The translations under genes were made by a program, and so were the position numbers. A stretch of 45,662 nucleotides of DNA from the NCBI RefSeq assembly GCF_030646615.1, contig NZ_JAUSLG010000075.1, positions 1 through 45,662 on the forward strand. The letters run 5' to 3'. The stretch comes from Phenylobacterium sp. (GTDB lineage: Bacteria > Pseudomonadota > Alphaproteobacteria > Caulobacterales > Caulobacteraceae). Shown in pieces: positions 35,507-45,200 of the stretch; positions within the stretch are counted from its first letter, which is position 1; each line of letters starts with the position of its first letter. The notes under the pieces were generated by a model that was not told the DNA's origin, made no database searches, and was given only the letters and a program-made list of their open reading frames with translations.

Positions 35507-36337
35507 GTGACGAGAGCCCCGCCCCCCGCACGGCCTCTGGTCATGGGAATTCTCAACCTGACCCCGGACAGCTTTTCCGACGGCGGCCGGCACGGCGATC
35601 TGGCCGCCGCCCGGGCGCAGGCCCAGCGCCTGATCGCCCAGGGCGCCGACCTGCTCGACATCGGCGGGGAATCCACCCGGCCCGGCGCCGATCCGGTGAG
35701 CGCCGAGGACGAGATCGCCCGAATCCTGCCGCTGATCACAGCCCTGCGCACGGCCGGCGACATCCCCCTGTCGGTCGACACCATGAAGCCGCAGGTGGCC
35801 CGGGCGGCGGTGGCGGCGGGCGCGACCATCTGGAACGATGTCGCAGCCCTGCGTTATGCCCCAGACGCCTGCGACGTGGCCGCCGAGCTGGGTTGCCAGG
35901 TGGTGCTGATGCACATGCAGGGCGAACCGCGCACCATGCAGGCTGCCCCTCACTACGATGACGTCGTCGCCGAGGTCTGCGCCTTCCTGACCGAGCGCGC
36001 ACAGGCCGCCATGGCGGCCGGCGTGGCGCGGGACAAGATCTGGATCGACCCCGGCATCGGCTTTGGCAAGAGCCTGGACCATAACCTCGCCCTGTTGGCC
36101 CGTCTGGACGCCGTCGTCGCCCTGGGCTTTCCGGTCCTCCTGGGCGCCAGCCGCAAGCGGTTCATCGCCGCCCTGCACCCGGCCGCAGACGCCCCCGACG
36201 CCCGGGCGCCGGGTTCGATCGCCGCGGCCCTGGCCGGCGCTCAGGCCGGGGTCGCGGCCGTGCGGGTGCATGATGTGGGAGACACCGCCCAGGCTCTCGA
36301 TGTCTGGACGGCGATCGCGCGAGCCCGCCTGACCTGA
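35507..36337 (+). CDS. folP: Dihydropteroate synthase
   Basis: FolP joins p-aminobenzoate to hydroxymethyl-dihydropterin in folate synthesis and is the sulfonamide target. The 276-residue product has MGILNLTPDSFSDGG at 13-27, DIGGESTRPGA at about 51-61, and GASRKRFIAAL near 213, all family signatures. It begins with GTG at 35507. It follows ftsH, as in other alphaproteobacteria. The stop is 12 bases from the convergent unknown gene. Confidence 0.96.
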   Translation: MTRAPPPARPLVMGILNLTPDSFSDGGRHGDLAAARAQAQRLIAQGADLLDIGGESTRPGADPVSAEDEIARILPLITALRTAGDIPLSVDTMKPQVARAAVAAGATIWNDVAALRYAPDACDVAAELGCQVVLMHMQGEPRTMQAAPHYDDVVAEVCAFLTERAQAAMAAGVARDKIWIDPGIGFGKSLDHNLALLARLDAVVALGFPVLLGASRKRFIAALHPAADAPDARAPGSIAAALAGAQAGVAAVRVHDVGDTAQALDVWTAIARARLT

Positions 36338-36349
36338 CGTTCTGGGCGC

Positions 36350-37117
36350 TCAGCCGAGACTGAAGTGCGTATAGAAGCGCTCCACCGGCGCCGTGACCCG
36401 CAGGGGCCGCAGAGGGAATGCGCGCCAGGGCGCCTGCGGATCGAGACGCTTGAGCGCCGTCATGAAGGCCGCCCGCCTCTCGGGATGGACAGCGCCAGAA
36501 TGGGTCAGAAACTGGCCCCAGCTGGAGGTTCCGCTCAGGCGGACCTCCCCCGCCTCGGTCGCCGACGCGGTGTAGTCGGTCGGGAAGAGCCGACGGTAGG
36601 CCTCCAGATTGTAGAGCCAGGAGGAGCCGACGACGACCTCGGCCTCCGGCGCCGTCCGTCGCAGATGGGCGAACATCCGCGCCAACTCCGAACGTCGTGC
36701 CGGGACCTTGGACCGCGCCAGAGGGCCGACGCCATCGATGCTGTCGTGATTGTTGAAGTGGATGCGCACCACGCCGGCCTCTGGCGGGTCATAGCTGAAG
36801 CAGCCGAAACGGACCCTGTTCGGTTGCGGCGGTTCGTCCGGGGCGGCGGCCAGCACGCGCATGGTCCAGTCGAGCCGGGCCTGCGCATCCGGCAGCGCTT
36901 CCATCGGCCCTGAATAGTCCCGCCACTCTGGATGCGGCGATGAGGTCGAGGCGTCGCCCAGGCCTAGCCGGCGGTGCAGATTGGTGAAGTCACGAACAGC
37001 CTCGCCCAGGGGCCGGCCGCTCAGGCGTGAAACTTCCTCGGCGAAGCTCAGCTGCAGCGCGAAGTACTCCCTGAACACTTCGGCCCGAGCGCGCCGGGCG
37101 TCGTCGACTTCAACCAC
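36350..37117 (-). CDS. Hypothetical protein coupled to the dehydrogenase
   Basis: I do not recognise this 255-residue family. It starts with GTG at 37117, 8 bases inside the 3' end of the upstream dehydrogenase gene, so it is probably translated by coupling. The sequence has no signal or membrane segment. Patterns such as [36 protein letters not shown] and [18 protein letters not shown] look like conserved motifs of a globular cytosolic protein, perhaps an enzyme. No catalytic triad can be named. It is convergent with folP. Confidence 0.75.
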   Translation of the reverse strand: MVEVDDARRARAEVFREYFALQLSFAEEVSRLSGRPLGEAVRDFTNLHRRLGLGDASTSSPHPEWRDYSGPMEALPDAQARLDWTMRVLAAAPDEPPQPNRVRFGCFSYDPPEAGVVRIHFNNHDSIDGVGPLARSKVPARRSELARMFAHLRRTAPEAEVVVGSSWLYNLEAYRRLFPTDYTASATEAGEVRLSGTSSWGQFLTHSGAVHPERRAAFMTALKRLDPQAPWRAFPLRPLRVTAPVERFYTHFSLG

Positions 37118-37862
37118 GGCCGATAAAGGGCATGTCGGTGGCCATGACGGTCATGAACTGGACATTGGCGTCCAGCGGCAGGCCAGCCATGAAGACCACC
37201 GCCTGGGCGACGGCGGCGACATCCATCATCGGCTCGGCCCTGAGGCTTCCATCGGCCTGGGGCACGCCCCTGGCCATGGCGGCGGTCATCTCGGTGGCGG
37301 CGTTGCCGATGTCGATCTGACCGCAGGCGATGCCGTAGGCCCGGCCATCCAGGCTGGTGGATTTCGTCAGGCCGGTGACCGCATGCTTGCTGGCCGTATA
37401 GGCCACCGATCGCGGCCGGGGCGAATGGGCCGAGATCGAGCCATTGTTGATGATCCGGCCGCCCCGGGGGTCCTGGTCCTTCATCAGCCGGAAGGCGCCC
37501 CGGGTGCAGAGGAAGGCGCCGGTGAGATTGACGTCGATGGCCCGCCGCCAGGCCTTCAGCGACAGGTCCTCCAGGGGAACCGGCGGCGCGCCGGTCCCGG
37601 CATTGTTGAACAGCACATCCACCCGGCCGAACCTGGCCTTCACCGCAGCGAACAGCCCGTCCACCTGGTCCTCGTCGGTGACGTCGGCGGGGTGGACCAG
37701 GACGTCCTCCGCCGCCAGCCCCATGGCCGTGGCCTCCAGGGCCTCGCGGCGACGGCCGGTGAGCGCGAGGCCATAGCCCGCCTCGTGCAGGGCCAGCGCA
37801 CAGGCCCGCCCGATTCCAGAACCGGCCCCGGTGACCAGGGCGAACTTGGCGCGTGTCGTCAT
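37110..37862 (-). CDS. Short-chain dehydrogenase/reductase family oxidoreductase
   Basis: A classical SDR. The 250-residue product from ATG 37862 has the nucleotide loop TGAGSGIG at 11-18, NNAG at 86-89, the catalytic Ser (in NNGSIS, about 142-144), Tyr155 and Lys159 in YTASK. The Arg pair after the second beta strand (TGRRRE) suggests a preference for NADP(H), by inference. Substrate unknown. The downstream unknown gene overlaps its end. Divergent from thiD. Confidence 0.92.
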   Translation of the reverse strand: MTTRAKFALVTGAGSGIGRACALALHEAGYGLALTGRRREALEATAMGLAAEDVLVHPADVTDEDQVDGLFAAVKARFGRVDVLFNNAGTGAPPVPLEDLSLKAWRRAIDVNLTGAFLCTRGAFRLMKDQDPRGGRIINNGSISAHSPRPRSVAYTASKHAVTGLTKSTSLDGRAYGIACGQIDIGNAATEMTAAMARGVPQADGSLRAEPMMDVAAVAQAVVFMAGLPLDANVQFMTVMATDMPFIGRG

Positions 37863-37945
37863 GGCGCCAGCCTCGCGCGATGGGCGTCTGTGGGCAAGGC
37901 CGTCTCGCCCCTCGTCAGGGGCCGGCGGATATGGAAAAAGCGGCC

Positions 37946-38755
37946 ATGACCTCCTCCACACCCTCCCTTGGCCGGGTCCTGATCATCGCCGGCTCCGACT
38001 CAGGCGGCGGCGCCGGCATCCAGGCCGACCTGAAGACCGTCATGGCCCTGGGGGGCTATGGCGCCACCGCCATCACCGCCGTCACCGTGCAGAACACCCT
38101 GGGGGTGAGCGCCGTCCATCCGATCCCGGTGGAGATCGTCCTGGCCCAGGCCAGGGCGGTGCTGGGCGATATCGGCGCCGATGCGATCAAGACCGGCATG
38201 CTCGGCGATGTGGCCATGGTCGAGGCCGTCGCGGGCCTGCTGGACGAGGCCGCGGGCCTGCCCGCGGTCATCGATCCCGTCATGATCGCCAAGGGCGGCG
38301 CGGCCCTGCTGCCCGATGACGCCATATCTGCGGTGCGCAGCCTGCTGGTCCCCCGCGCCGGCCTGCTGACCCCCAACGCCCCCGAAGCCGAGGCCCTGAC
38401 CGGCCTTGCGGTGGAGAGCCTGGACGACCAGCGTCGGGCCGGGGCGGCCCTGCTGGAGCTGGGCGCCGGGGCGGTGCTGATGAAGGGTGGCCATGTGGCC
38501 GGCGAGCGGGTGGTCGACCTGCTGCTGACGCCCGTCGGCGAGACCGTGTTCGAGACCGACCGCCAGGACACCCGCCATACCCACGGCACCGGCTGCACCC
38601 TGGCCTCGGCCTGCGCCACGGGCCTCGCCCAGGGCCTGCCGCTCTCCACCGCCGTAGCCCAGGCCTGGGCCTATGTGCAGGAGGCCATGGCCAGCGCGCC
38701 GGGCCTGGGGAAGGGGCACGGGCCCCTGGACCACGGCTGGACTCTGCGCCGATGA
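37946..38755 (+). CDS. thiD: Bifunctional hydroxymethylpyrimidine kinase/phosphomethylpyrimidine kinase
   Basis: ThiD phosphorylates HMP and HMP-P in thiamine synthesis. The 269-residue product has the ribokinase-family start [31 protein letters not shown], the DPVMIAKGG loop and the [11 protein letters not shown] anion hole with its catalytic region near the C-terminus. ATG 37946 is favoured (GGAAAAAG upstream); ATG 37931 is an alternative. The 3' end overlaps the nucleotidyltransferase gene as ATGA. Confidence 0.95.
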   Translation: MTSSTPSLGRVLIIAGSDSGGGAGIQADLKTVMALGGYGATAITAVTVQNTLGVSAVHPIPVEIVLAQARAVLGDIGADAIKTGMLGDVAMVEAVAGLLDEAAGLPAVIDPVMIAKGGAALLPDDAISAVRSLLVPRAGLLTPNAPEAEALTGLAVESLDDQRRAGAALLELGAGAVLMKGGHVAGERVVDLLLTPVGETVFETDRQDTRHTHGTGCTLASACATGLAQGLPLSTAVAQAWAYVQEAMASAPGLGKGHGPLDHGWTLRR

Positions 38756-39333
38756 GCGCGAGCGAGGCCGAACTGGAACAGCGGCTGACCGACATCCTGC
38801 GCGCCGCCCCCAGCCTGATGGGGGTGATGGAGACCGCCCGGGAGCTGGCCCTGCCCGACTGGATGATCTTTTCCGGCGCCATCTACCAGAAGGCGCTGAA
38901 CCACCTGACCGGCCGCGATCCCGACTATGGGCTGAAGGACTACGACCTGGGCTATTTCGACGCCGCCGACCTCAGCTGGGAGGCCGAGGACCTCGCCATC
39001 CGGCGGGCGGCGGCGGCCTATCCCCCGCCCCTGGACGCCCTGGTGGAGGTCCGCAACCAGGCCCGGGTGCATCTGTGGTTCGAAGACCGGTTCGGCGAGC
39101 CCTATGCGCCGCTGACCTCCAGCGCCGAGGCCCTGACCCGCTTCACCTCGACCATGTTCGCCGTCGGCGCCCGGCTGGAGCGCGACGGGACCCTGCGCCT
39201 CTTCGCCCCCTTCGGGCTGTCGGACCTGTTCGCCCTGCGGCTGGTCCCCAACCCCTTGCGGGAAACGCGAGGCTTTGCCCGGACGGCGGCGGCGGCCCAG
39301 GCCCGCTGGCCGGAACTGACCCTCCAGGCCTGA
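38752..39333 (+). CDS. Nucleotidyltransferase family protein (PF06042-like)
   Basis: The 193-residue product has FSGAIYQKALNHLTGR at about 40-55, then LKDYDLGYFDAADLSWEAED with the metal-binding D63 and D65 of a nucleotidyltransferase core, and VEVRNQARVHLWFEDRFG. These match the NTP_transf_6 family, in which function is unknown. The overlap with thiD suggests co-translation, but a role in thiamine metabolism is not established. Confidence 0.85.
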   Translation: MSASEAELEQRLTDILRAAPSLMGVMETARELALPDWMIFSGAIYQKALNHLTGRDPDYGLKDYDLGYFDAADLSWEAEDLAIRRAAAAYPPPLDALVEVRNQARVHLWFEDRFGEPYAPLTSSAEALTRFTSTMFAVGARLERDGTLRLFAPFGLSDLFALRLVPNPLRETRGFARTAAAAQARWPELTLQA

Positions 39334-39411
39334 GACGAGGGCAAGCTTTGCCTTGATGGCGGCGCAGACCGGGCATAACTGGGCGGGACAACCCCAGCGG
39401 CGAGCCCTTCC

Positions 39412-40224
39412 ATGCGCCAGTGGACCATAGACGCCTTCGCCACCGCCCCCTTCCGGGGCAACCCCGCCTGTGTGGTCGAGCCCTTCGACACCTGGCCGGA
39501 GACCGGTTGGATGCAGACCCTGGCGGCGGAGAACAACCAGGCCGAGACCGCCTTCCTGTTGCGGACCGATGATCCAGCGCGCCTTGGCCTGCGCTGGTTC
39601 ACGCCGGCCCTGGAGGTCCCCCTGTGCGGCCACGCCACCCTGGCCAGCGCCCATATGCTGTTCGCCGAGCTCGGCGTCGCGGCGCAGGCCCTCACCTTCG
39701 ACACCCTGTCGGGTCCGCTCACCGTGTCGCGGGAGGCCCAGGCCTACGCCATGGATTTTCCCGCAGCCCCCGTCCACCAGATCGAGACGCCAGACGGCCT
39801 CGCCAAGGCCTTGGGGGCTGAGCCGCAGGCGGTCTGGGCCGGCCCCTTCCTGGTGGCGATCCTGGAAGACGAGGCGGAGGTGCGCAGCCTCAGCCCCGAT
39901 CTGGCCGCCCTCCAGGCTATTTCCAGCGCCGCCACCCAGGGCCGCGGCAATGTCGGGGTGAGCGCCCTGGCCGGCGCGGCGGCCCCCTATGAGGTGGTCA
40001 GCCGCTTCTTCGCGCCGGGGTCGGGGATTCCTGAGGACCCGGCCACCGGCTCCCTGCACTGCATGCTGAGCCCGATCTTCGCCGCGCAGCTCGGCCGGCC
40101 GCGCCTGGCCTTCCATCAGGCCTATCCCGGCCGGGGCGGCGATCTGGACTGCGAGCTGGCCGGCGACCGGGTGATCCTGCGCGGCCAGGCGGTGACCGTC
40201 ATCGAGAGCCGACTGCGGCTGTAG
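39412..40224 (+). CDS. PhzF family phenazine biosynthesis-like isomerase/epimerase
   Basis: A PhzF-fold protein of 270 residues. The catalytic Glu45 is in [19 protein letters not shown] lies near 72-81, and the C-terminal half carries [18 protein letters not shown]. No other phenazine gene is present, so this is a general PhzF-family isomerase rather than a phenazine enzyme. ATG 39412 follows AGCCCTTCC with no clear ribosome binding site. A hairpin follows the stop. Confidence 0.9.
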   Translation: MRQWTIDAFATAPFRGNPACVVEPFDTWPETGWMQTLAAENNQAETAFLLRTDDPARLGLRWFTPALEVPLCGHATLASAHMLFAELGVAAQALTFDTLSGPLTVSREAQAYAMDFPAAPVHQIETPDGLAKALGAEPQAVWAGPFLVAILEDEAEVRSLSPDLAALQAISSAATQGRGNVGVSALAGAAAPYEVVSRFFAPGSGIPEDPATGSLHCMLSPIFAAQLGRPRLAFHQAYPGRGGDLDCELAGDRVILRGQAVTVIESRLRL

Positions 40225-40235
40225 CCCCACACAAA

Positions 40236-40265
40236 GACGAGCCGGAGCTTGCGCCCCGGCTCGTC
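40236..40265 (+). terminator. Hairpin after the phzF-family gene
   Basis: GACGAGCCGG (40236-40245) and CCGGCTCGTC (40256-40265), 10 bp perfect, 10-base loop. Followed by CGCCGTTTC, a weak U-tract. Confidence 0.6.
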
Positions 40266-40286
40266 CGCCGTTTCATCCGCCGGTCT

Positions 40287-40335
40287 TAGAGCGCGTTCCG
40301 ACAATGGGAACCGGTTATCGGAACCAAACGCGCTC
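40287..40335 (+). repeat. Dispersed palindromic repeat, copy B
   Basis: Arms GAGCGCGTT and AACGCGCTC with inner CCGA/TCGG; about nine of ten bases match copy A (33036-33085) in reverse orientation. It lies between the phzF hairpin and the 3' end of a minus-strand gene. Confidence 0.75.
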
Positions 40336-40347
40336 AGGACTTGGAGT

Positions 40348-40788
40348 TTAGCGGCGATGGCCCTGACCATAGCCCTGGCCGTAGCGACGATCAGCGTCGC
40401 GGCGCTCCACATAGATCCGGGCGCTCAGCTCATCCATCCGGCGATCCAGGTCGGCCATCTCCCAGCGGGTCAGGCCGCCCTGGCGATAGCGATGCTCCAG
40501 GCGCTGGAGGTTGTTGAACTCCGCCCGGAGGCGCACGGCCTCGCTGCGGGTGATGGCGCCGTTGCGCTGACCCATGTCGATCCGGCGCTCCAGATTGGCC
40601 TTGCGCTGGGCGATGGGGATCCAGGCCGGAGCCCGGGCGGGCTGAGCCTGCGGACCACGGTGTTGCGTGGCGCCATGGGCCGGGGCGGGACCCTGGTAGC
40701 CATAGCCGCCGGGGGCGGCCGACGCGGCGGTGGCGAGGCCCGCCGTCAGGGCGGCGCCGGCGGTGAGGGCGATCAGCAGGGACTTCAT
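40348..40788 (-). CDS. Secreted hypothetical protein, Arg/Gln-rich
   Basis: The 146-residue product from ATG 40788 (GGAG 7 bases upstream) has a signal peptide MKSLLIALTAGAALTAGLATAASA. The mature part begins with a Gly/Pro/Gln-rich region and continues as charged helices (NLERRIDMGQRNGAITRSEA, EMADLDRRMDELSARI). It ends in GYGQGHRR. This layout is common in small periplasmic proteins of Caulobacterales, but the function is unknown. Confidence 0.75.
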   Translation of the reverse strand: MKSLLIALTAGAALTAGLATAASAAPGGYGYQGPAPAHGATQHRGPQAQPARAPAWIPIAQRKANLERRIDMGQRNGAITRSEAVRLRAEFNNLQRLEHRYRQGGLTRWEMADLDRRMDELSARIYVERRDADRRYGQGYGQGHRR

Positions 40789-40910
40789 GTGCAAACTCCG
40801 CGTTGCAGGTCAGCCGCGATCCGCGGCGTCACAGGGAGAAGAGCACTGGCGCGGTGACGCCGGTCTGAGTGCGGCGTTGTCCGCCGTTCACCGGATGCCG
40901 AGGCGGCCGA

Positions 40911-42845
40911 TCAGGCGACCTGACTGTGGGCCTCGGCGTCGCCCCGCCGGTCCATGACCGTGCAGATGGTGTCGTAGAGCTTGGCGATCTCAATGGGCTT
41001 GGCGACATGATCGTCCATGCCGGCGGCCAGGTAGTCGGCGACCTGGTGGGCCAGGGCGTTGGCGGTCAGCGCCACGATCGGGATGCGGCCGCGCCCGGAT
41101 CCGGCCTCGAGGCGGCGGATTTCACGGGCCGCCCCAATGCCGTCCAGGACGGGCATCTGGATGTCCATCAGGATCAGGTCGTAGTCGCCATGGGCCCAGG
41201 CGTCCACCGCCGCGGCGCCGTCTCCGACGATCTCGACCTCGACGCCCAGGGACGCCATGACCGCGGCCAGGACCTGCTGGTTGGTGAGATTGTCCTCCGC
41301 CGCCAGCAGGCGCAGGGGCCGGCCGGCCTCGTCCGCGTCAGGCTGGGCGGCCCTGTCGGACCGGGGCGCCTCCGAGGACGACGCCAGGCCCTGCGCCTTT
41401 TCGGCCATCGGGGCCGGAGCCTGACCCCGAGCCAGGGGCAGGCGGACGAGGAAGACCGAGCCTTCGCCCTCGCGGCTTTCGGCGGTGATCTGACCGCCCA
41501 TCATCTGGGCCAGCTCGCGGCAGATCGCCAGGCCTAGGCCTGTGCCGCCGAACCGCCGCGTGGCGGTGCTGTCGGCCTGGGCGAACTTCTCGAACAGCTG
41601 GGGCAACTTGCCGGCCGGCACGCCGACGCCCGTGTCGCTGACCTCCAGCACCAGGCCTCCCTGCGGGTCGACCGTGAAGCGGGCCGCCACGGCGCCGGTC
41701 AGGGTGAACTTGACGGCGTTGGACAACAGGTTGCCCAGGATCTGGCGGATGCGGTTGGCGTCGCCGCGCCAGGCGCCCTCGGCGGCCGGGTCGATCTCGA
41801 CGGCGAAGTCCAGCCCCCGGGCCTGGGCCATGACGCCATAGCTGGCCCGGGCGCTGGCCGCCAGCGTCTCCAGATCGAAGTCCTCCTCGACCAGGGTCAG
41901 CTTGCCAGCCTAGTTCTTGGAGATGTCGAGCACGTCGTTGATGACGGTCAGCAGCAGGCCGCCGGACTGGCGGATCACGTCGAGCCGCCCCCGCTGCTTG
42001 GTCGGCAGCCGGTCCATGGCCATGACGTCGGCCATGGCCAGGACGCCATTGAGAGGCGTGCGGATCTCGTGGCTCAGATGGGCCAGGAACTGCGACTTCA
42101 GCACATTGGCCGCATTGGCCGCATCCCGGGCCTCGACCAGCTCATCAAGGGTGCGGTTGAGGTCCCGCTCCCGGGCGTCGAGGCGCCTCAGCAGGTGATT
42201 GAAGCTCAGGGCCAGACTGCCGAACAGGTCGTCGCGGGCCTCCAGGGGGACCGGCGCGAAGCGGCCGCTGGCCGCCACCTGGCGCATGGCCTCCGACAGG
42301 TTCTGCACCGGCGCGATCACCTGATGGGCGAGGCCTCGGGAGAGGAAGAGCGCAACGCCCACCCCGCCAAAGAACAGCGCGCCTGTCAGGGCGGCGAATT
42401 GCGGAAGCATGCCGAGCAGGCGGGGTGGTGTGGACTCCACCCGAAGTTCGCCAATGGTCCGCCCCTGCCAGATCAGGTGATGGGCGACGCTGAGGCCGCG
42501 TGCGTCGGCGGCCCCCTCGGCGACGAACTCGGCCAGCACAGCGCCCTTGGCGTCGGTCAAGCGGACCCGCTCGACCAGCGGCACGCGGCTGAGGGACTCC
42601 ACCGCCATGGCCGCCCGCGCCATGTCGCCCACGGCGACGGCCGGCGCCGCGAGATCGGCGGTGACATCGGCAAGGGCTGAAAAATGGCTCCGGGATTGCT
42701 CGCGGGCGACCGCCCATTGCTGAAGCATGAAGGTCGCGCAGGCCGCCAGCAGGACCACCACCGTCGTGACAAGCGCCACCCCGGCCACCTTCGCATGGAA
42801 GGTCGCTTCATGTCGGGCGCCGGCGGAATCGGGGGGGCGGTCCAT
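40911..42845 (-). pseudogene. Hybrid sensor histidine kinase split by an in-frame TAG
   Basis: One reading frame of 645 codons encodes a complete hybrid kinase, broken at codon 312 by TAG (41910-41912). Before the stop: a membrane helix at about 17-40, a periplasmic region to about 148, a second helix near 150-170, HAMP, and HisKA with H259 in SHEIRTP, ending VINDVLDISKN. After it, in the same frame: [16 protein letters not shown], then HATPase_c ([31 protein letters not shown]) and a receiver domain with the phosphoacceptor Asp in [10 protein letters not shown]. Kinases of this type usually have DISKIEAGK at the break, so GAG to TAG plus a neighbouring change fits. Either a true pseudogene, a sequencing error, or two separately made proteins (41910-42845 and 40911-41831). 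Confidence 0.8.
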
Positions 42846-42982
42846 GGCGAAAGGGGGCGGTCTCTCGGGGAGGCTAGCGGCCCCTCATAGGGCAATAGTC
42901 CTAACCATTCGCTTCCCCACTCGCCTGCCAGGCGAACGCAACTTGTGCGTGAACTTGTCACAGTTGCAAGGACGGACGGGCG

Positions 42983-43019
42983 TTAACTTTTGGTTTAGCT
43001 TGGTTAGCATTCCGTTAAC
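42983..43019 (+). promoter_or_regulatory. Two CtrA-like boxes
   Basis: Box 1: TTAA (42983-42986), 7 bases, TTTA (42994-42997). Box 2: TTAG (43004-43007), 7 bases, TTAAC (43015-43019). The CtrA consensus in Caulobacter is TTAA-N7-TTAAC, so each has one mismatch. They lie 18-55 bases before the ATG at 43038. Confidence 0.5.
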
Positions 43020-43037
43020 CCCCAGGAGGGACTCCCC

Positions 43038-43370
43038 ATGGAAAAGGCGTTTGTAGCCCAGCGTGTCGCCAACAAGCTGTTCGCCACCGAAGAGTCGGTT
43101 GACGCGGCCCTGATCGAAGCCACCGAGCTGATGACCGAGATGCTCAAGGCCCGTAAGGACGTGGGTGTCTCCACCGTGTTCGGCGATGACGCCGCCGCCA
43201 AGCTGGTGGAAGCCATCAAGGCCCTGGGCGAGGCCCGCACCGCCATGGTCGGCGTGCACGGCGAGCTGAACGAGGCCAAGCTGCGCCTGGGCGTGCGCAC
43301 CAAGCTGGTGGGTCCCGACAAGCCCTTCGAGCCGGCGCGCAACGTCCCGGCCATGCGCGACGTGGGCTAA
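43038..43370 (+). CDS. Small conserved hypothetical protein
   Basis: A 110-residue soluble, mostly helical protein (MEKAFVAQRVANKLFATEES..., EATELMTEMLKARKDVGVS, KLVEAIKALGEARTAMVGVHGEL). No domain recognised. It has a strong GGAGG ribosome binding site at 43025-43029 and two CtrA-like boxes upstream, so cell-cycle control is possible. It seems restricted to Caulobacterales-like genomes (inference). Confidence 0.75.
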   Translation: MEKAFVAQRVANKLFATEESVDAALIEATELMTEMLKARKDVGVSTVFGDDAAAKLVEAIKALGEARTAMVGVHGELNEAKLRLGVRTKLVGPDKPFEPARNVPAMRDVG

Positions 43371-43388
43371 TTGCAATAGTTTAACTGT

Positions 43389-43420
43389 GTTGCGCCTCTA
43401 ATCACGGTTAGAGGCGCAAC
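43389..43420 (+). promoter_or_regulatory. Perfect 13-bp hairpin covering the ribosome binding site of the next gene
   Basis: GTTGCGCCTCTAA (43389-43401), loop TCACGG, TTAGAGGCGCAAC (43408-43420). The right arm holds the AGAGG Shine-Dalgarno sequence and ends one base before the ATG at 43422. It could be a terminator of the upstream gene, but the lack of a T-run and the position favour control of translation. Confidence 0.65.
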
Positions 43421-43421
43421 C

Positions 43422-43907
43422 ATGTCGGCTGGCACCACCTATATTCTGACCTGGGTTCTCCTATGGGCCCTGCTGGTCTCGGTCTGCGTGTTCGCATTCC
43501 GCCGCGGCGGCGCGCCTGAGCGCCTGGGCGCCGGCCTGATCCTCGGACTCGCCCTGGTCACGGCGGCGGGCGACCTCTTCGCCTACGCCAATGGACTTCG
43601 ACAGCATCAGGCCTTCCTGGTGGGGCGCCTGATGCTCGAGGGCGCCCTGGCCATGGGCTTCCTGCTGCTCGCCGTGCGCTATGCCAGTCTCTGGCTGGGG
43701 GGCGCGATGCTGTTTCAGGCGATTCAGTTTTCGCTGCAGGCCTTCTACTTCGTCACCGGCCGCGCACACGACACGCTGTACGTCACCGTCAACAATATCG
43801 ACTTCTTCGGCATCCTGGCCTGTCTCACCGCCGGGACCCTGGCCGCCAGCCGCCGTCGGCGCGCCGCCGAGACGCAGGTGAATTCGCCCCTGCCGGGGAC
43901 GATCTGA
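43422..43907 (+). CDS. Integral membrane protein, hypothetical
   Basis: A 161-residue protein with about four transmembrane segments (YILTWVLLWALLVSVCVFAF near 9-28, LGAGLILGLALVTAAGDLFA, MLEGALAMGFLLLAVRYASL, and NIDFFGILACLTAGTLAA) and a basic C-terminus. Unknown function. Its ATG immediately follows a 13-bp hairpin that includes the Shine-Dalgarno sequence. Confidence 0.8.
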   Translation: MSAGTTYILTWVLLWALLVSVCVFAFRRGGAPERLGAGLILGLALVTAAGDLFAYANGLRQHQAFLVGRLMLEGALAMGFLLLAVRYASLWLGGAMLFQAIQFSLQAFYFVTGRAHDTLYVTVNNIDFFGILACLTAGTLAASRRRRAAETQVNSPLPGTI

Positions 43908-43910
43908 CAG

Positions 43911-43976
43911 GGTTTTCGGCAAAAAACCGCTTGTCCTGACGCGCAAATGGGCGTTTGTGCGCGGCGGGCCACGCCC
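43911..43976 (+). promoter_or_regulatory. Possible serC leader structure
   Basis: Three small hairpins lie in the 113-base gap ahead of serC: GGTTTT/AAAACC (43911-43928), GCGCAAA/TTTGTGCGC with a bulge (43941-43962), and GGGC/GCCC (43966-43976). A serC RNA motif has been described upstream of serC in alphaproteobacteria, but I cannot confirm the match by eye. Confidence 0.35.
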
Positions 43977-44020
43977 TCCCAACGGGGCGCTGCTCATCTG
44001 CAAGGATGGGAGACATCGCA

Positions 44021-45190
44021 GTGACTGACCACACCAAGCCCGCCATGCGGCCGGCTCGCGCCGAATTTTCGTCCGGCCCTTGCGCCAAGCGCCCCGGATG
44101 GACCCCTGAAAATCTCACCAACGCCGTCCTCGGACGCTCGCATCGCTCCAAGCTGGGCAAGGCGCGGCTCAAGGACGCCATCGACCGCACCCGCCAGGTT
44201 CTGCAGGTTCCGGACGACTACCTGATCGGCATCGTGCCCGGCTCCGACACCGGCGCGGTGGAGATGGCCATGTGGTCCATGCTGGGCGCGCGGCCCGTGC
44301 AGCTGCTGGCCTTCGAGAGCTTCGGCAAGGACTGGGTCACCGACGTGACCAAGCAGCTGAAGATCGAGGCCGAGGTGCTGTCGGCCCCCTATGGCCAGCT
44401 GCCGGACCTGAGCAAGGTGCGCAAGGACGCCGACCTGGTCTTCACCTGGAACGGCACCACCTCGGGCGTCCGCGTGCCGAACGGCGACTTCATCGCCGAC
44501 GACCGCGAGGGCGTCACCATCTGCGACGCCACCAGCGCGGCGTTTGCGCAGGACCTGCCCTGGGCCAAGCTCGATGTGGTCACCTTCTCCTGGCAGAAGG
44601 CCCTGGGCGGCGAGGCCGCGCATGGCGTCCTGATCCTGTCGCCCCGCGCCGTGGCCCGGCTGGAAAGCTACGCCCCGGCCTGGCCGATGCCCAAGCTGTT
44701 CCGCATGACCAAGGGCGGCAAGGTCAATCTCGAGATCTTCGAGGGCGCCACCATCAACACGCCGTCCATGCTCTGCGTGGAAGACGCCATCGACGCCCTG
44801 AAATGGGCCGAGCGCATCGGGGGCCTCACCGAGATGCGCCGCCGGGCCGACGCCAATCTCGACGTCCTGGCCCGCTGGGTCGAAAAGACCCCCTGGGTCG
44901 AGTTCCTGGCCGCCGATCCGGCCGCCCGCTCCAACACCTCGGTCTGCCTGAAGGTGGTGGACCCCAGGATCACGGCCCTGGACGAGGCGGCCCAGGCCGA
45001 CTTCGCCAAGAAGATGGCCGCGGCCCTGGAAAAGGAAGCCGTGGCCCTGGACATCGGCGGCTATCGCGACGCCCCTCCGGGCCTGCGCATCTGGTGCGGC
45101 GCTACGGTGGAGACCTCCGACCTGGAGGCGCTGACCCCCTGGCTGGACTGGGCCTTCGAGTCCCTGTCGGAAAACCTCCAGGCCGCCTGA
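44021..45190 (+). CDS. serC: Phosphoserine aminotransferase
   Basis: SerC transaminates 3-phosphohydroxypyruvate to phosphoserine in serine synthesis. From GTG 44021 (GGGAG 8 bases upstream) the product is 389 residues. [14 protein letters not shown] is at about 13-26, and the PLP lysine K193 is in [14 protein letters not shown]. The alphaproteobacterial long form has this length. An ATG at 44006 would add five residues. It is followed after a 140-base repeat-containing gap by serA, the previous step in the same pathway. Confidence 0.94.
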   Translation: MTDHTKPAMRPARAEFSSGPCAKRPGWTPENLTNAVLGRSHRSKLGKARLKDAIDRTRQVLQVPDDYLIGIVPGSDTGAVEMAMWSMLGARPVQLLAFESFGKDWVTDVTKQLKIEAEVLSAPYGQLPDLSKVRKDADLVFTWNGTTSGVRVPNGDFIADDREGVTICDATSAAFAQDLPWAKLDVVTFSWQKALGGEAAHGVLILSPRAVARLESYAPAWPMPKLFRMTKGGKVNLEIFEGATINTPSMLCVEDAIDALKWAERIGGLTEMRRRADANLDVLARWVEKTPWVEFLAADPAARSNTSVCLKVVDPRITALDEAAQADFAKKMAAALEKEAVALDIGGYRDAPPGLRIWCGATVETSDLEALTPWLDWAFESLSENLQAA

Positions 45191-45200
45191 GCCCCTAATG

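Noticed and set aside
39348..39360. GGCAA-GCT-TTGCC hairpin after the nucleotidyltransferase gene
   Set aside because: Only five pairs with a 3-base loop and no T-run, too weak to call.
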